Translations under genes and position numbers: made by a program | In this document: in pieces, positions 31,390 to 44,424 of the stretch | Layout: each line of letters starts with the position of its first letter | Numbering within the stretch: position 1 is the stretch's first letter | Notes under the pieces: generated by a model | The model's input: the letters and a program-made list of their open reading frames with translations, nothing else | Told to the model about the DNA's origin: nothing | Database searches by the model: none | Source: Ignelater luminosus | Lineage: Eukaryota > Arthropoda > Insecta > Coleoptera > Elateridae | Direction: 5' to 3' | Assembly (NCBI GenBank): GCA_011009095.1 | Contig: VTPC01090568.1 | Coordinates: forward strand, 129,248-193,247 | DNA length: 64,000 bases

Positions 31390-32590
31390 TAGCTAGTCAG
31401 GTGTGTTTTTTCAGCATTTACTAAGATTTCTTTTATAAACTTAGCTATCTGCTCTTGGCGTGCTATTAGCTTCTTCAACCAAGAATTGAGAATTTTGTCC
31501 AAACCTGTAGCCTTTCAATTATCTGCAGTTTATACAACATCTCTGACTTGCACAAGTATATTTTAACCTCGTTTCAGAAATAAAATTCTGCAAGTTAAAT
31601 TTTGTCTTGGCGCATTCATTTTGTCTTTGCATTGCGTTGTTCTCAATTTGTATGCTAAAATTGTTTTTGTTCATCCTTTTCTAACCCTATTACTACCTGC
31701 ATATTTTATTTTCTTAACTGTCTATAAAATTTCTTTGTGTTGTAAGTATTAAAATGTTTTATTTTGATGGTAAAAATTAATTTTTCTTTGATACCGTCTT
31801 CATATGTTGGGCGTTTAAAGAACCTACCCGTTTAGGTTTTTTCTGAAGTGCTTGTCCAGCCTTCGTCTTTTCTTGTGTTCAGCGATTACAGATTTTTATT
31901 TTAGATCTGTGTTGGTTTGTTTCTTGACTTCTGGCGAGTTGAGTTCACCTTCATCGGAATAATTCTGTTGGCTTTTTTTATTACTTTTGTCACTTCATCA
32001 TTCTTATTTATTTTTCCTAAATGATTGTTGGCCGTGTAATTGCTAGTCCTGTTGTAAAAGTTTTTAATTAACTGAGCTTGTAGTTCTTGGAATATTAAAT
32101 ATTTTCAAGGATATACTATCTTCACTATCTTCACTACCTTCACTATCTTCAATTACACTTCGTAACACCTTGGGTCTTGATAGCTTGAACTGAAATTAGT
32201 CAGCATCGGATTTTTCGTCAGTTTGAGTTTTGTTTTCAGCATTTTCAATAACTAGTAATTGTTACTCCTAAAGTTTGATGAATAAGGTGAATAAAGTTTT
32301 GTTTGTAACAGTTTCCTGTATTGTTGATAGTAATGCATCACATTATTTTTTTACTTGTCCAAGGATACCTTTCTTTGTAGTTTGTTAATTTTCCATTCTT
32401 GGTGTGGGTCTAAGACGTCGTGCAGGTACTGGCTTAGCTTGAGTTTCCTTGTTTTGATTTTCATATTTTTCAAGGTTTCCGAATGGTAGGATGATGTTAC
32501 TATTGTTGAGTGTAGTTGCCCAACCGAATCAGTGCTTGTATGTATTATCCTCACCCTATCATTATCATTATTGTTATTTAATCTGAGCAC
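31390..32590 (-). pseudogene. R4/Dong-like LINE relic
   Basis: The minus strand, 31392-31545, reads KATGLDKILNSWLKKLIARQ and then IAKFIKEILVNAEKT. This matches RT motif 0/1 of R4/Dong-type LINEs (normally NWKAPGPD..NFWYKKL). Upstream (to the right), KKFYRQLRK (about 31725) matches the typical conserved FYR.L segment before the RT. Further up, four EDS-type tripeptides are encoded at 32115-32150, and an 80-codon open frame covers 32351-32590. Stops and shifts occur throughout, and the catalytic RT core downstream of motif 1 is missing, so the copy is truncated or rearranged. Confidence 0.5.
32115..32150. repeat. 9-bp tandem repeat, 4 units
   Basis: Units of ACTATCTTC (the third is ACTACCTTC). 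On the minus strand, in the LINE relic, they would encode EDS-EGS-EDS-EDS-like acidic tripeptides. Confidence 0.85.
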
Positions 32591-32594
32591 CTGC

Positions 32595-35500
32595 TAGTAA
32601 TAGCAATAGTAATTTTCTGGGATCAATATAATAATACAAAGAATTAACTGGAATAGATACCAATAAAAACGACTGGGAAAACTTTACAGACATTCTTAAA
32701 TTATCTCATTATGTTCTGTTTTGAACATGAGAGTAGGTAAGCTGTATTTTAATTAAGGCATTTATATCACTTTATCTCTTGAAGTGCTTCTTGCACTTCC
32801 TCCTAATGTATATATACTACTTCCTTTTTAAAAAATTACTCAATGCAAACAAGAATTATCTTCTATTCTAAATTAAGCAAAATGAGCAGAATCTTTATTA
32901 GTGTTGTATACTGTATTAAAAATTTCTTTGTGCTGTGCTGCATGCATATATTACAAAAACCGTAAAAACGTTACAAGTGAATTATTCCTCGCTGCACGGT
33001 GTTTTTCTTCTATTTACTTTAAGTATAATATATTACAATCATTTAATTCCTTGTTTGGATTTTTAATGTTATTAGAAAAAACCAACAATACCACGATGTT
33101 AATTACGTCTAATTTAGGCGAGGTATAAAAATAAATAGTCCCAACGGTGAGGAAAAAGTCCAGCGGTTTCGTTAATGTTAGGCGGGATTTGTCGGAGGGT
33201 TTGTTGGCAGCTGTAATAAAATTCCATGCCCCAGAAACTCATAACAAGAAAACTCCTCAAAAAGAGTTATTTTCTCAACGAATTCATAACTAGGTACTTC
33301 AAAAACTTTACATCTATATGCTAAAAAAAGGGTTTTACCGTCCAATATTATTATTATCCAAGTCGTTGCGCAAAGTAATGACAAAATAAAGACGGGGGCG
33401 AGCCTAAGAAGGGATGGTTTCCGTATTTGGAAAGAAAACGTGAAGGGCATTATAATCAAGACATCAAGATGTGAATTTTAGTCGCTTTATAATGCAAACT
33501 ACATTGATTGGTATGGCACGAAAGTTCGCCTTGTGTTCTCACTCAGCTTAATTATACAGAAAATGTATGGCATATATGTATGTTCAGGATTGCATTAACT
33601 TAACAAGGATTATGACGAAAACAAATTAGGAAATAAAACGGCAATTCCTTTGTGTTAGGGAGCTTATGGAGATAAATTTCACGTAGTACCTCAACTGTAG
33701 CTTTTGCATCTAAGGCTATGAACAAAGCTTCTACTCGGAATAAAGGGTTTATGGTTCGTCCTTATTGTATACTCAGATAGGAATGTAACTGAAAGATTTA
33801 CGTGTGGAAATATTTCATCTGTGACATTCTGAATTATTGGATTTTAAGCTTAATTTTAACTTTGTTCTCGAGTAAATTTTTCTGATTTGAAAAATCTTAA
33901 CTTTTAGGATTTTTAACATACAAAAGTTTAACATTTGAATATTTTATATTTCACGGGTAGTTAGTTTAAATCTGAAGATTTAAAGCGAATTCATTTTCAG
34001 CTTACATAATAAGAAACTTTCTTTTAAAGAATAAGTAAAAAAACAAGACGTTTCAACTAATTTTCTTATTCTCGCTTACCGTCGGGGTTCCTTATTAAAA
34101 CTACAAAAGATTTAATTAAAGCGTTTTTTTTCTTATATAATTCGTTTAGATCGGTAGTTTAGACCAATTAGATCTTATTTAAACCATTGTCGTCTATGTG
34201 GTCTTTTGTATTTCCATTTCCTAGGTTTAATCAATACAATTAAGCCATCCAACGGTACATTCATTAATGACTCTGTTTGTTAGGCCTGAAGCTGTTGGTT
34301 CTCTGTGCACAGCAACTTCTTTGGATTAGCACATAAAATATGCAATTAGCATTACAATCAGCTCTTTGTTCGTCGTTACATTAGAATTGTTAGACACGTA
34401 GGCTTGTAATTAGAAAATTGAAATGTTATTATTAAAGTTGCAGCTAAAAGAGAGAATAAAGTTAAAATTTCAATTTGTACCCAAATTTTGTTCTTCTTAA
34501 TTTGCATATTTTAAATGTTAAGATGTTATTGTTGTGCACTGAGAAATTGTTCGACGTAATTTAATTTATCAAAGCTATTTAGCTGCTATAATGCTATTTA
34601 GATATTCTGGAATACAAATTCAACGTCCAGCATAAATTATGTATAATGTAATGTAATCACTTTATAAAAATTGATTCAATATTATTTTCATGGGATATTA
34701 AGGCTAGCGCCGGTAGGTTGTCTTAGGTTATGGATCTTCAAACTATTTTAGATTTTCAAGAAAAACTAGGGGTTATTGGCAAGAAATCTAGATGGTGCTA
34801 TCAACAGAAATACAACAGAAAAGTTCGTGTGTTACTAAAGTGTATAATACTTGGTTTTCCGCATTCCTTCATTATCATTTACCGTTTTAAGTGGATAAAT
34901 TTGAAAGTCGTATAAATTTGCAAAGAATTTCAAAAGAAGGTTTAGATGTCAAGTCAGTAAGTAATAGGGTAAACCCCCCCCTTTAAACTCTGTAGGCAGA
35001 ATTCACCCATACGTGAAATTTTTGCCTCGAATTTTCTCAACAGTATGCTTTGCACTCAAATGACTTCATCGTACATCCCCTACAACAAAAATACCTATTC
35101 GATTCAAAGCCTGGGAAATATATCGTGATTTCTCCCCTTGTAAGGTAATTTAAATTGTAATTTAAAAACAGCCAGTTCAAGTCTACATAATTACTTAAAT
35201 GATTGAAATATCTGTCAAGATATTTTCAAAATGTTATCAAGTTTATTTTCCGACATTTATTAGTTACGAGTCTTTCGTTCTACGTCAGAGGACGTACAGA
35301 CGATTTGTCGCTGTCTTTACTGCAAAAATTTAAAAATACTGATTTTACTAGAAATAACTATTTCTTGATGCCATTCTAGATTTCTTAATTATTGTTCTCA
35401 ATCTAAGCAGACATGATTGGAAACAACAATATAAATGAGTTCTAATTTATAATTCTTTGCGTGTTAAGATGCAGAATTCATTAAAGACACGCTTTTAGCA

Positions 35501-36770
35501 ACAATATCTTGTTTGTGGTGGCGTTCTAAGGAAAGGTTCGTAAAGATAATTGTGAAAATTTTATATTCATAGAAAGATTGCACAGCTGTGGTGGATTTCA
35601 GAAAAGATATCATGCCATAAATTTTTATTAATTTTCAAGATATATTGATGAGAGATCATGGTCATTATTAATTATTCTATTGTCTTATTAAAATGTTCGA
35701 ATTTGAGTAGATCGTGCACCGATGCCTCTAAAACCAACTAAACATAGTATTTTGGATTTTTTATAATGAGCTGTAGATAATCACTTTTCCATTCTATAAT
35801 GTTTCAGACTAACTATATAAAGCTTCTTTCCTCGGAATTGCAACCACAGATTTTAGCAATACACTTATAATATGTCTAAAAGAAATTCACGGATTATGAA
35901 GATTTGTTAGATCTTATTTACCAACGGAACCAGTTTCGACAGGTTGCTTTCAGTTATGGAAAAAATTCTCTAATTCAGTTTCATCGCCGTTACAAATTTA
36001 ATTGCTGTCATTGTCTAATGACTGAAATTAATTACACAATAATTATATCAATGTTTGATTTAATTCAGTTATAATTATAAGAAGTGCTTGAATAAAATCA
36101 CTGCAATAGAATTATTTGCAACTGACTGACGTGCTTCTATTGGGCCCAATTTGAAGTTACAGGTATGACAGCGGTTATTGATAAAAAATCATCTACCTGA
36201 AGTCTTAACTACAAACAGAGCTCATGTTAAAGTTATCGTCACTACATTTATAGGCTTTAAACAATGCTTAACAATCGTCTTTGTCAGACTGAGGCTAGTA
36301 AATGGCCATTTCAGTTATAATATTCTATTGTGATGTGTAAAACAATAACTGGAATTTAGACTCAACTATCGAATAAAATCTTTAGTTCTACAGGCAGAAA
36401 AATTTTAGATTGTTATTATTACGTATTCACGTGAGCTAATTTTATAAGTTCAATCTAAAGAAGAGAAAATATTATTTAGCACTAATCAAAAATAATTGTT
36501 TCTTATTTACGTTTACTCTTTAAACTGAAGTTAAAATGGCGGCATTGAAAACTTTATTAATCTTATCTCACGCCGTTTCCTGTTGTTCATTAAAAATCTT
36601 GATCAGATAAGCAAATACGTGATTTAAGTATTTTATGGTAAATGTAAAGTTAAATTTTCAAATACACAAGTAACATAAAAAGGATCAGAAGAAACAAACA
36701 GTTAGAATGTTAGACCATCTTATCTAAAAGTTTACGTTAATTAAAAAAATTTATTTCTGTTTCAGGATCT
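32595..36770. other. Long AT-rich stretch, only weak coding signals
   Basis: A 93-codon minus-strand frame at 33178-33459 has one hydrophobic segment (about residues 17-38) and a start ATG (MIIMPF), but no family match and no supporting context. A C8 run lies near 34975. No RNA gene, TIR pair or LTR is seen. Confidence 0.4.
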
Positions 36771-36776
36771 ACAAGA

Positions 36777-36892
36777 TCCCATTTGCAATGAGCGTAATGT
36801 TTTTAAGGTTTTGGGTTGTCTTTTTGCTTGCGCGTTTTAACGTCTTGCAGGCCACAACAACCATTTCTTTTGAAATTCATCAATTGCATTTA
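36777..36892 (+). other. Candidate host exon with a signal peptide
   Basis: A pyrimidine tract ends TTTCTGTTTCAG at about 36776. Thirteen bases on, an ATG opens MSVMFLRFWVVFLLARFNVL, a basic-hydrophobic start like a signal peptide, with QA/TTT as a plausible cleavage site. The frame runs to a stop at about 36910. A good 5' splice motif, ATT-GTATGT, lies at about 36893-36900 before that stop. This arrangement suits a first coding exon of a secreted or membrane protein, but it rests on one short stretch and has no homology support. Confidence 0.25.
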
Positions 36893-36899
36893 AATTGTA

Positions 36900-38685
36900 T
36901 GTTCTTATAACATTTTGAAGCGTTGGGAAGATTCCTTATTGGAAGTACGATGACTTTAGTTTGCTTGTTAAAATTTCCAAAATTATTCATTCGTGAAAGT
37001 TGCTTTGAATTTTTTTCTAAATAATTTAAGTTTTTTTCTGAATACACAAAACTACTGTATAGAAGCGACTTTACTGTGGAGGTAATCTTAACCTGTTACT
37101 GATGTAAGTCAAGTATTGTACTACAGACGTGATCATGTTGACTGGTATCTTTAGAATTGTCATAAACCACATTTTGAACATTTGAACTAAACTCAGATTG
37201 GCTATACCGTAAACTCGAAATTTAACTAGAAATAGTACATACCTGCCAGCTAGGATTTAAGAGTTAGTAAAGATCGTTTTATTGCCACTAGATTAGGTGC
37301 AAACCAGAATTTTTTGCACGGGAACTCTTGAAAGAAATCCTCAGTTCTACTTTTATCTTGGAAGTGTCGATTATTGTGGATTAGAGCTTATCGGGATTAA
37401 ACGGGAAAGTTCCGATTTGGTCTATTCAGGGAATTTTGTGTAACCCTGATTGCAAACGCTTCATGATTTCTGAATTTTCGTTTATGTGTATCCATCCCTT
37501 GAAAGTCAAGACGAAGTTCTCTCAATATTATTCTAAAACGTTTGTTGTTCACCGGATTTTTAATCTCCGTTCCGCGCTAAGTTCTGTATCGATCCGCTTG
37601 GAATTCACCTATTTTTATTCTGGGATTCCCCGAGTTAGATAGCTGCTGTCTCACCTTCGCCGAAGATCAACAATCTTTGGAATAAGTACGCAACTGAAAT
37701 CGACTTGGTCAGCTTTTTCTGTTGTGTGTTCAGTTTCACGTTGACATATACACGCAAAAATACTGTATTGTAAACATTTGTAAATAGATTAATAGGTTAG
37801 AAATTATAATGTAAAAACGTTATTCATCACTTCGACCAAGTTTGATTTGGTCTTAGTTTGTTAGCGTAAACAATCTATCATTTGAATTTTCTTGTTGACT
37901 ACATAAGTTTCAGGTTAGTTTCTTAAGTTTACTATCATTTTATCTCACCCAAATTATTTTAGCTGTAACGTAACTTGACATAACTCACGTTGCATTTGTG
38001 CTTATGGAGAGTGTGTTAGCAACTATGCTTGGTAAAATTTATCCTCCGTACCTTTGATGTTTAGTAGAGCCTGTCCATTTGAATATTATATAACTGGCAT
38101 CATATTGCTGTTAAGATTTTATTTGAACCAAGGGTTTATGTTTTCTGTGTCGAATGCGTTTATTATTTATTGAGATTAAAATTTCTTTTGTATTTGTATT
38201 TATTGTAGATATTTGAGTGCCAGTAGATTTCCTTGTGATTTGTACAAGTTGTTTCTTTTGCATAGTGGCACACATAAGTCTGTTTCGGGAAACATATTGT
38301 CTCTGGAGAAAACTGCCGTGACGTCGAGCTCCAGCTGCGTACATAAAAGTTATTCATAGCGATTGCTGAGGCAAGGCTATCTCAGCGTGTCTACGAAAAC
38401 TATTTCTCCAAAGCATTATTCCAAACTTTGTCTCTTACCGAAGGCCGAAAAAAGTGAATCGGTTGTAAGGGTCTTTTTCGTTACCTAGACCACCAACCAT
38501 AACTGGCGCCCTTTAATATTTAGAAACTTTTTGTCTTAAAGGCACTAAACTCATTTTTGCACGTAATATATTTTGTACCAAAACTTTCACAGCTAAAGTG
38601 TGTAAGCCTTTAAAAAAGCCGTTAAAAAAATGAAGCATGACTAGACGCTTCAATATTTATACACACTTGGTCGATAAATATTGGA
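36900..38685. other. AT-rich DNA, no gene seen
   Basis: The stretch 37380-37760 is somewhat richer in GC, with frames of about 68 codons but no motif. A TGGCGCC at 38504 resembles a retroelement primer-binding word but lacks any LTR next to it. Confidence 0.4.
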
Positions 38686-38689
38686 TCAA

Positions 38690-40260
38690 AACCTGGCCTA
38701 GCAAACAAGCGATTTGCGGAATTGAGCGATCGTAATAAGTGTCGCAAGACAGCAGAAATACGTAGGCAGGTACCTGTTAATCAACTGACATACGCAGCTA
38801 GCGTCAGCCAACGAACTTCGGGCAATACAGATGCATCGAAAATTATAAAGACTATTACAGCAAGTCCTACCAAAAGAAAATTAGAAAAGCAAGCCAACAA
38901 GTGAGCCAAAAAGAATTTGTAACGAAACATACGCCCGCAGAAACTTTATCTATTTTTGTTGAAATGGGTTTGACCAAGCAACAGTACGAAGTATTACTCG
39001 AATCTTATAGGAATATATATCCATGCTACTCCTTCATTAAAGAAGCAAAAAAGGTTTGCTATACGAGTGAGGAATCAGTGAAAATTACGGAGGCCTTTGC
39101 AGAAGTTTGCCTTCAAGACCTACTTAATCATACAACATCAAGACTTTGTCAATATTTAGGAGAAGTGTTGTGACGGCTCTCAACAGTGGCAGTTTCAGCA
39201 AACATTTTTCGACATACCAAGCGATGATTCAAATATTTTTCAAAATTCTTTGGTTTCCCTGAAATTGCAGGTTAATATTTCCAGCCATAAGAAAATTTTG
39301 TGGCAAAATCCCACACCTTCATCAACACGTTTTTGTCGGTCTATTCAAGACCATTGATATCACAAAGGAAGAAACAAAATACGTCGAAGACCATGCGAAA
39401 GATTTAAGAAAGACTGAAATACCAACGTCTAACGGAGTTATTTAGGTACGTCATACTTTATTACCCACAATGGTCGATGCCAAAGTATGCAATTCAGCCA
39501 CAAATACAGTCTCTACAATGAAATGCTTTATTTGCGGGAAAACGTCAAAGTATTTCAATGACTTTGAAAATACCAATGTGGAAAATCCGAAAGCTATAAG
39601 GCTTGAACTTTCCATCCTTCATGCGAGGATCAGGTTGTTTAAGACCTTATTACACATTTCATATAAACTACCTTTGAAAAAGTGGCAAGTCAGATCACTT
39701 CAAGATAAATGGATTGTCAAGGAAGCATAAGAAGAAATTTAAAAGTAATTTGAAGATAGAACCAGATTAATTGTAGATATGCCCAAAGCAGGTTTTGGAA
39801 ACTCAAACTCTGGAAACACATCAAGATGATTTTTTAGCGATCCTGAAACAGCTGCGGAAATCACTGGCGTAGACCTAACTCTAACTTAGAAACTAGAAAT
39901 AATATTAAAAGCCTTATCATCCGGCCACAACATCGACGAAATTAAGTTCACAGAGTTTGCGAAAGAGACTGCAAAATTGTATACAAATTTATATGGATGA
40001 CATGCATGCATGAGGCAACAGTCATAAAACATGCGATTATACCTATTGGACAAATGTCCGAGGAAGCTGCAGAAGCCAGCTCTTACAGGCAAGATTATGC
40101 CAGAAAATTCTCCAAAACCCTATGCAACAAGGATGTCCTAAATAGACTGTTGCTCACCTCTGACCCTTTTCTTAGCTTAACCAGGAAACGGCAGACGTGC
40201 AAGTTAAGCCAACCATTTTCGCCTGAAACAATGAATCTCAGCTTGCAAGAAGGACCTTAA
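38690..40260 (+). pseudogene. RAG1/Transib-like transposase relic, near full length
   Basis: Motifs recur in the order of the insect RAG1/Transib-like family. ELSDRNKCRKTAEIRRQ with LTYAASVSQRTSG (38715-38850) is N-terminal. IYPCYSFIKEAKK and LQDLLNHTTSRL (about 39015-39145) follow. CDGS (39169-39180) is the probable first catalytic Asp, then ILWQNPTPSSTRFCRSI. MVDAKVC and CFICGKTSK (39470-39550) form a C-x2-C zinc site, then ISYKLPLKKWQVRS. GNSNSGNTSR (about 39800) lies where NDGNT is expected, so the second catalytic Asp seems replaced by Ser. HAIIPIGQMSEEAAEA (40030-40080) holds the probable catalytic Glu, and LNRLLLTSDPFLS closes the core. At least four frameshifts and three in-frame stops (39443, about 39728, about 39827, 39998) break it, and about five residues are lost after EAAEA. 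No CACWATG-type ends or 5-bp duplication could be found. Confidence 0.65.
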
Positions 40261-40264
40261 TGTC

Positions 40265-43200
40265 AAGATATTCATGACAGATGATGACAATGATTTTGAT
40301 ATTATTTTGACCTGTTAATTTTAATGATCTTTACAGTAAATGCTGTAGATGTTTTTGTGTAATTGTTTTGTAAGTAGGTAAGTGGTAATGAAGAAAACGA
40401 AAAATTTTGACATTAAAACGTGATTAATAGTATTTATTTCTATTGGTATTTGCATTTTTATTTATATTAATGCATAAATATGTGTAAAATATTTTTGTCC
40501 AATTTTTTGACTAAAACGTATTGTCACACTTAATGAATTTAAGTTTAAAAGTATCATGAATAATTTTACTGAAAGAATTTATATTAACGAAATAATTATT
40601 TGTAAAGATGAATTAGAGAATTTTCTAAACACTATGACAAAAAGTCATAAATTCGTAAAATATTAACACAAATGTAGGCTGTGATTGCTAAAATATGACT
40701 CAATCGTTTTTGTTTTCATTTATCGCCATTCTAAATATACCCTCTGAAGCGTCTTCTGTTTAGTTTTGATTGCAATATTTCTTGTTGTATTGTAATATCC
40801 AGTTAAATATTATTTCAATGAGAACTGCATTTGTGATTCTGTATTTCTGTCTGATTTTCTAATGAAAAAACTGCACTATAAAACAGATAGCGCACTACAC
40901 CATTGTATTTTATCAATTATCAAACCTTACTTTTAACTGGTTTATATGGTCCTGTCGTCGGATTGATATTTCATTTTTATTTATTTATAAACACCTGTAA
41001 AATTCATTACTTATCTTTAGAGTAAATTCCTTTAGTATCTCTATTGAATTGTGTTGTCTGTTACACAACACGGTCCGGTTTCACGATTAGGTATTAAATT
41101 TTTGAGCGCTCTTACATTACTTAAAATATGTGTAACAATGCATTTGTATTCAGTATTACGAACAAAATGATTGATATTCTGAAAGTGTAAATAAGCATCC
41201 AAAATAGTTTCTCAGAAAGTCCAGTCGTAAGTTCATTAAAAACTTTCTGAGACTTGTTTGTTTTTTAAAACGATTTGAAAGATCTCGGATGTTGTAAATG
41301 CAGCAGCTGTAGTTCATAGACGGTCGTCTCAATTTTAACTCTAATTGTTCCTTGCTGATACCTATTTCAGTAGTATCATATAGATAAGCTTTTTCTCCCT
41401 GTGATCAACTTTGGACTTCATTGTAAACTTTCTCATTCTATGAACTCAATCTACTGTATTTGATTGCTCGTTTAAATTGTCTTTATTGCAGAAAGTTTCA
41501 CTGTGAAGCCCGATTTCTTTTTTTGTAATCGAATTGAATGACAGCACTTACAAAATGTTCGGTGCATGTGTACTACCTCAGATGTGCAGTTTACATCCCT
41601 CTTTACTGATTTTCACGCCCCTATATCTGAGCATCCAGAGACAGTCGCTTCATTGGCTTAATATTTCAGGTTAAATCCGTCTTTTATTTAATCCACAATG
41701 TGTGAACCACAACTAGTCAACATCAAAGTCCTAACTGTATTATATTACCCGACATTGTAATTTTGTACAAAGTTAGTATTGCAAATTGATTTACACAAAG
41801 CTTGTTATATTTGGTACGAGAACAAAATTAGAATTGTCTTCTAGAACTACAAACGCTTAATATTAGATAACATAAAAAGACTTTAGATTAGCTAGGAATG
41901 AAAAAAAAGAAAAATTATAGATTTCTTTAAAAAAAACAGAAAGTCGATACTATTTGGTGAAAAAAGTATAACAATAACTATGCAAGTCAAAATTATTTTC
42001 TTCTTTGTTCTAACTTAGTATAATTTTATAAAGTAATATATTCTTCACGTCAAACTGATTTGTTAAAAGCCCTGTCTGCTCGATGTCTATTCTCAACTTC
42101 AATACTCTGGCTGCATTCTCATCTAAATGTTATTCATGACACGTTGCAGCGTTTATCCGTTGATGCTCCGAATTTCATAAATTATTTAAATCTAAAGTTT
42201 TATCAAGTTGCAAGGACGTGCCCGATACAGTCTGTTATCAGGTGTTCTTTAAAGAAGCCAAAAATGGTTGCTGCAGTTATTTTATGGTTGCTATGGCCAT
42301 TACATGATAAATACTTCTTTATGTTATTACTGCGAAAAATTCATAGTGAACAATTTATAATAGTATTAGACACGCAGAGTTTGATTTTTAATGTTTTAGT
42401 ATATCTCTCATTTATTCATTGCTAAATTTTAATAAATAGTAAAACAAGAAAACATTTGTAAAATCTGTATAATCTATCACAATTTCAATGTTAGCAAAAT
42501 TTCCATACATTCGTCACAATATTAACAGAATCAACCAAAGCTTGATAACGCCAGAGCTTAAATCACCTGATCGTGAATAATAACAGGTAATTCAACTACA
42601 AACTTTATACGATTTTCATTTAAATTCTTTATTATAAAATCATTCATGCAAAATTTCCAGTTTATTTGCTTCATTTTGGCCATTCGATAAATACGCTGCG
42701 AATATAAGGATTATACTACTTATTTAGATGCGACACTCTAAAAAAATATTCGGTACCTGTGCTGATGAATATCGTATCCATCAAGTGTTGAAAAAACTGA
42801 AAATTTGGAGAAGCAGAGATTTTTAGCAGACTCTCATGTTTTTCTAGTTTCTTCCAGAAACTTTTTCGTTGAGAAAGTTTAGAACCAAACTAGTTTTAAC
42901 CTTAAAGAGTCAAGTCCAGTTAGTCAAAAAATATCAAGATTCCAAAAATTTATTCTTTAGATATCTATGAATGTTCTTCTGTTGCAGTCTAATTTGAGCA
43001 ATGAAAAAAAAAGAAATAACTTTAAAAACAATTCTTGGTTTGATGATACCATTGTAAGCCCGAAACTAATTGAAAACCTATGAAAGATGTTGGTAAAAAT
43101 AGTGTGTAGTTGAGATAGAGTAAAAAAGTTATGTTTCCTATAACCCTTTATATTTTCACCAAAACTTAGGTTCCAGATTCCTTTTTTTTGGCAGAAAGAA

Positions 43201-43440
43201 CCCAAAATGACAATTTTATTTTATAAAGAGTATGGCAATAATCCATTTCATATCATAAGCTTGGCCAAAACTGGTTAAGAGTCAAGGAAAACAATGCCTA
43301 TAAAAAACTATAAACCAGAGAGGTTTTGTCCTAAAAACCTTAAGAATGTCACGTCACCTGATTAAATTTTGTCAAACTTTTAAGGTTATCTAAAGTCATT
43401 TTTGAATTCTTATCAATAAAATTTCTTAATGTAGAAAAAT
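40265..43440. other. AT-rich DNA, one unexplained frame
   Basis: A plus-strand frame at 42060-42425 is open for 121 codons, long for such AT-rich DNA. It starts at TTG and shows no motif; hydrophobic text dominates its last third. I see no repeats or RNA genes. Confidence 0.4.
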
Positions 43441-43452
43441 TATACTTAATTG

Positions 43453-44031
43453 TGTAACAGTTCGATATAACTACCACTAGAATTTAACTTCTACAGTAAA
43501 AATTCAACTTTACCAATGCAGGTATATCTATTCAGAGAATCAAAAGACACCTGCAAAAGGCCTTTCCGACTCCAAACACTTAGAAATTTTTTAAAAAAAC
43601 TTCAAAAATCGACGAATTTGACACTTCACAATATCGCGGCTAGGTTCTTACCAGTCCCCGACAGTGTATCAACCGACAGTACCACAACCCAAATGATTGT
43701 TTTACTGCTTCTAACCTAACGACTCCCTCGTTTCGCTCCCATCACAAGATTAAGGTGAATAAAATTTATACGTTGGTCATGTTGCAGTAGGCGGTTGGTA
43801 GTGTGTGCAGCAGCTGATTTAGTTGCCAACTTCATTGTTTCTATCGTGCAACATAACCTCAGATGTGCTTAAAAATCGTGTTTGTTTTTCGTCGGTTTTA
43901 CCAAGATTGGATTAATTCTTTTTACCTCCAGCCACCTATTTGTGTTCTGTGAGTAATGCCCTACGTGCTGATACCAAAAACTTGCTCTCAAAACGACGTT
44001 TTCCTAGGGGTAGCTATATCGAACAATTACC
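43453..44031. mobile_element. Non-autonomous TIR element, copy 2, collapsed array
   Basis: The left end TGTAACAGTTCGATATAAC and then TACCACTAG, and the right end (reverse-complemented) GGTAATTGTTCGATATAGC and then TACCCCTAG, are inverted repeats matching copy 1 at 7570. The flanks are CTTAATTG (43445-43452) and CTAAATTG (44032-44039), an 8-bp duplication with one change. The unique part (for example GAATCAAAAGAC, CCTTTCCGAC and ACCGACAGTACCACAACCCA) matches copy 1. Only one minisatellite unit remains (about 43690-43770), and other sequence of about 200 bp follows it. Length is 579 bp. Confidence 0.85.
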
Positions 44032-44424
44032 CTAAATTGCCATTACCAATTTATATAACTCTTAGGACTTATCAAAATTTTCAAATTTCAAATTTTATAA
44101 GATTTAAAAATTGGAAGCTCAAACTTATGGCATTTAAAATTTTAGCTGTTAACCATGGGAAAGATCTTTTTGACATAAGGCATAGCATACAAGTACTTAA
44201 GTTGTGATGAACAACACCCTATACAGGTTTTATAATCAAGATATAAAACCACTACATTGCAAGATACTGTGTAAGCAATATAAAATTTGACAAGTTGTTT
44301 TATAAGCTGAAAATGACTCAGAAATAGTTCTTTGTTGAAAGTGTACAAAACAAAAATAGCTAAAGTCAAAAACTATAAGGTGTCGTTTATTTATAGTATA
44401 TAAGTCTAGTCCTGTAGAGGGGAG

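Noticed and set aside
33178-33459. 93-codon minus-strand frame with a possible membrane segment
   Set aside because: It has an ATG start but no family resemblance, no splice signals and no neighbour to support it; kept only as a note in the stretch description.
40630-40636. CACTATG, a Transib/RSS-like heptamer downstream of the RAG1-like relic
   Set aside because: It is in the orientation of a left end, on the right side of the relic, with no partner or 5-bp duplication. A 7-mer is expected by chance.
42060-42425. 121-codon plus-strand frame
   Set aside because: It has a non-ATG start, hydrophobic low-information text and no splice context; length alone is not enough in 64 kb read in six frames.
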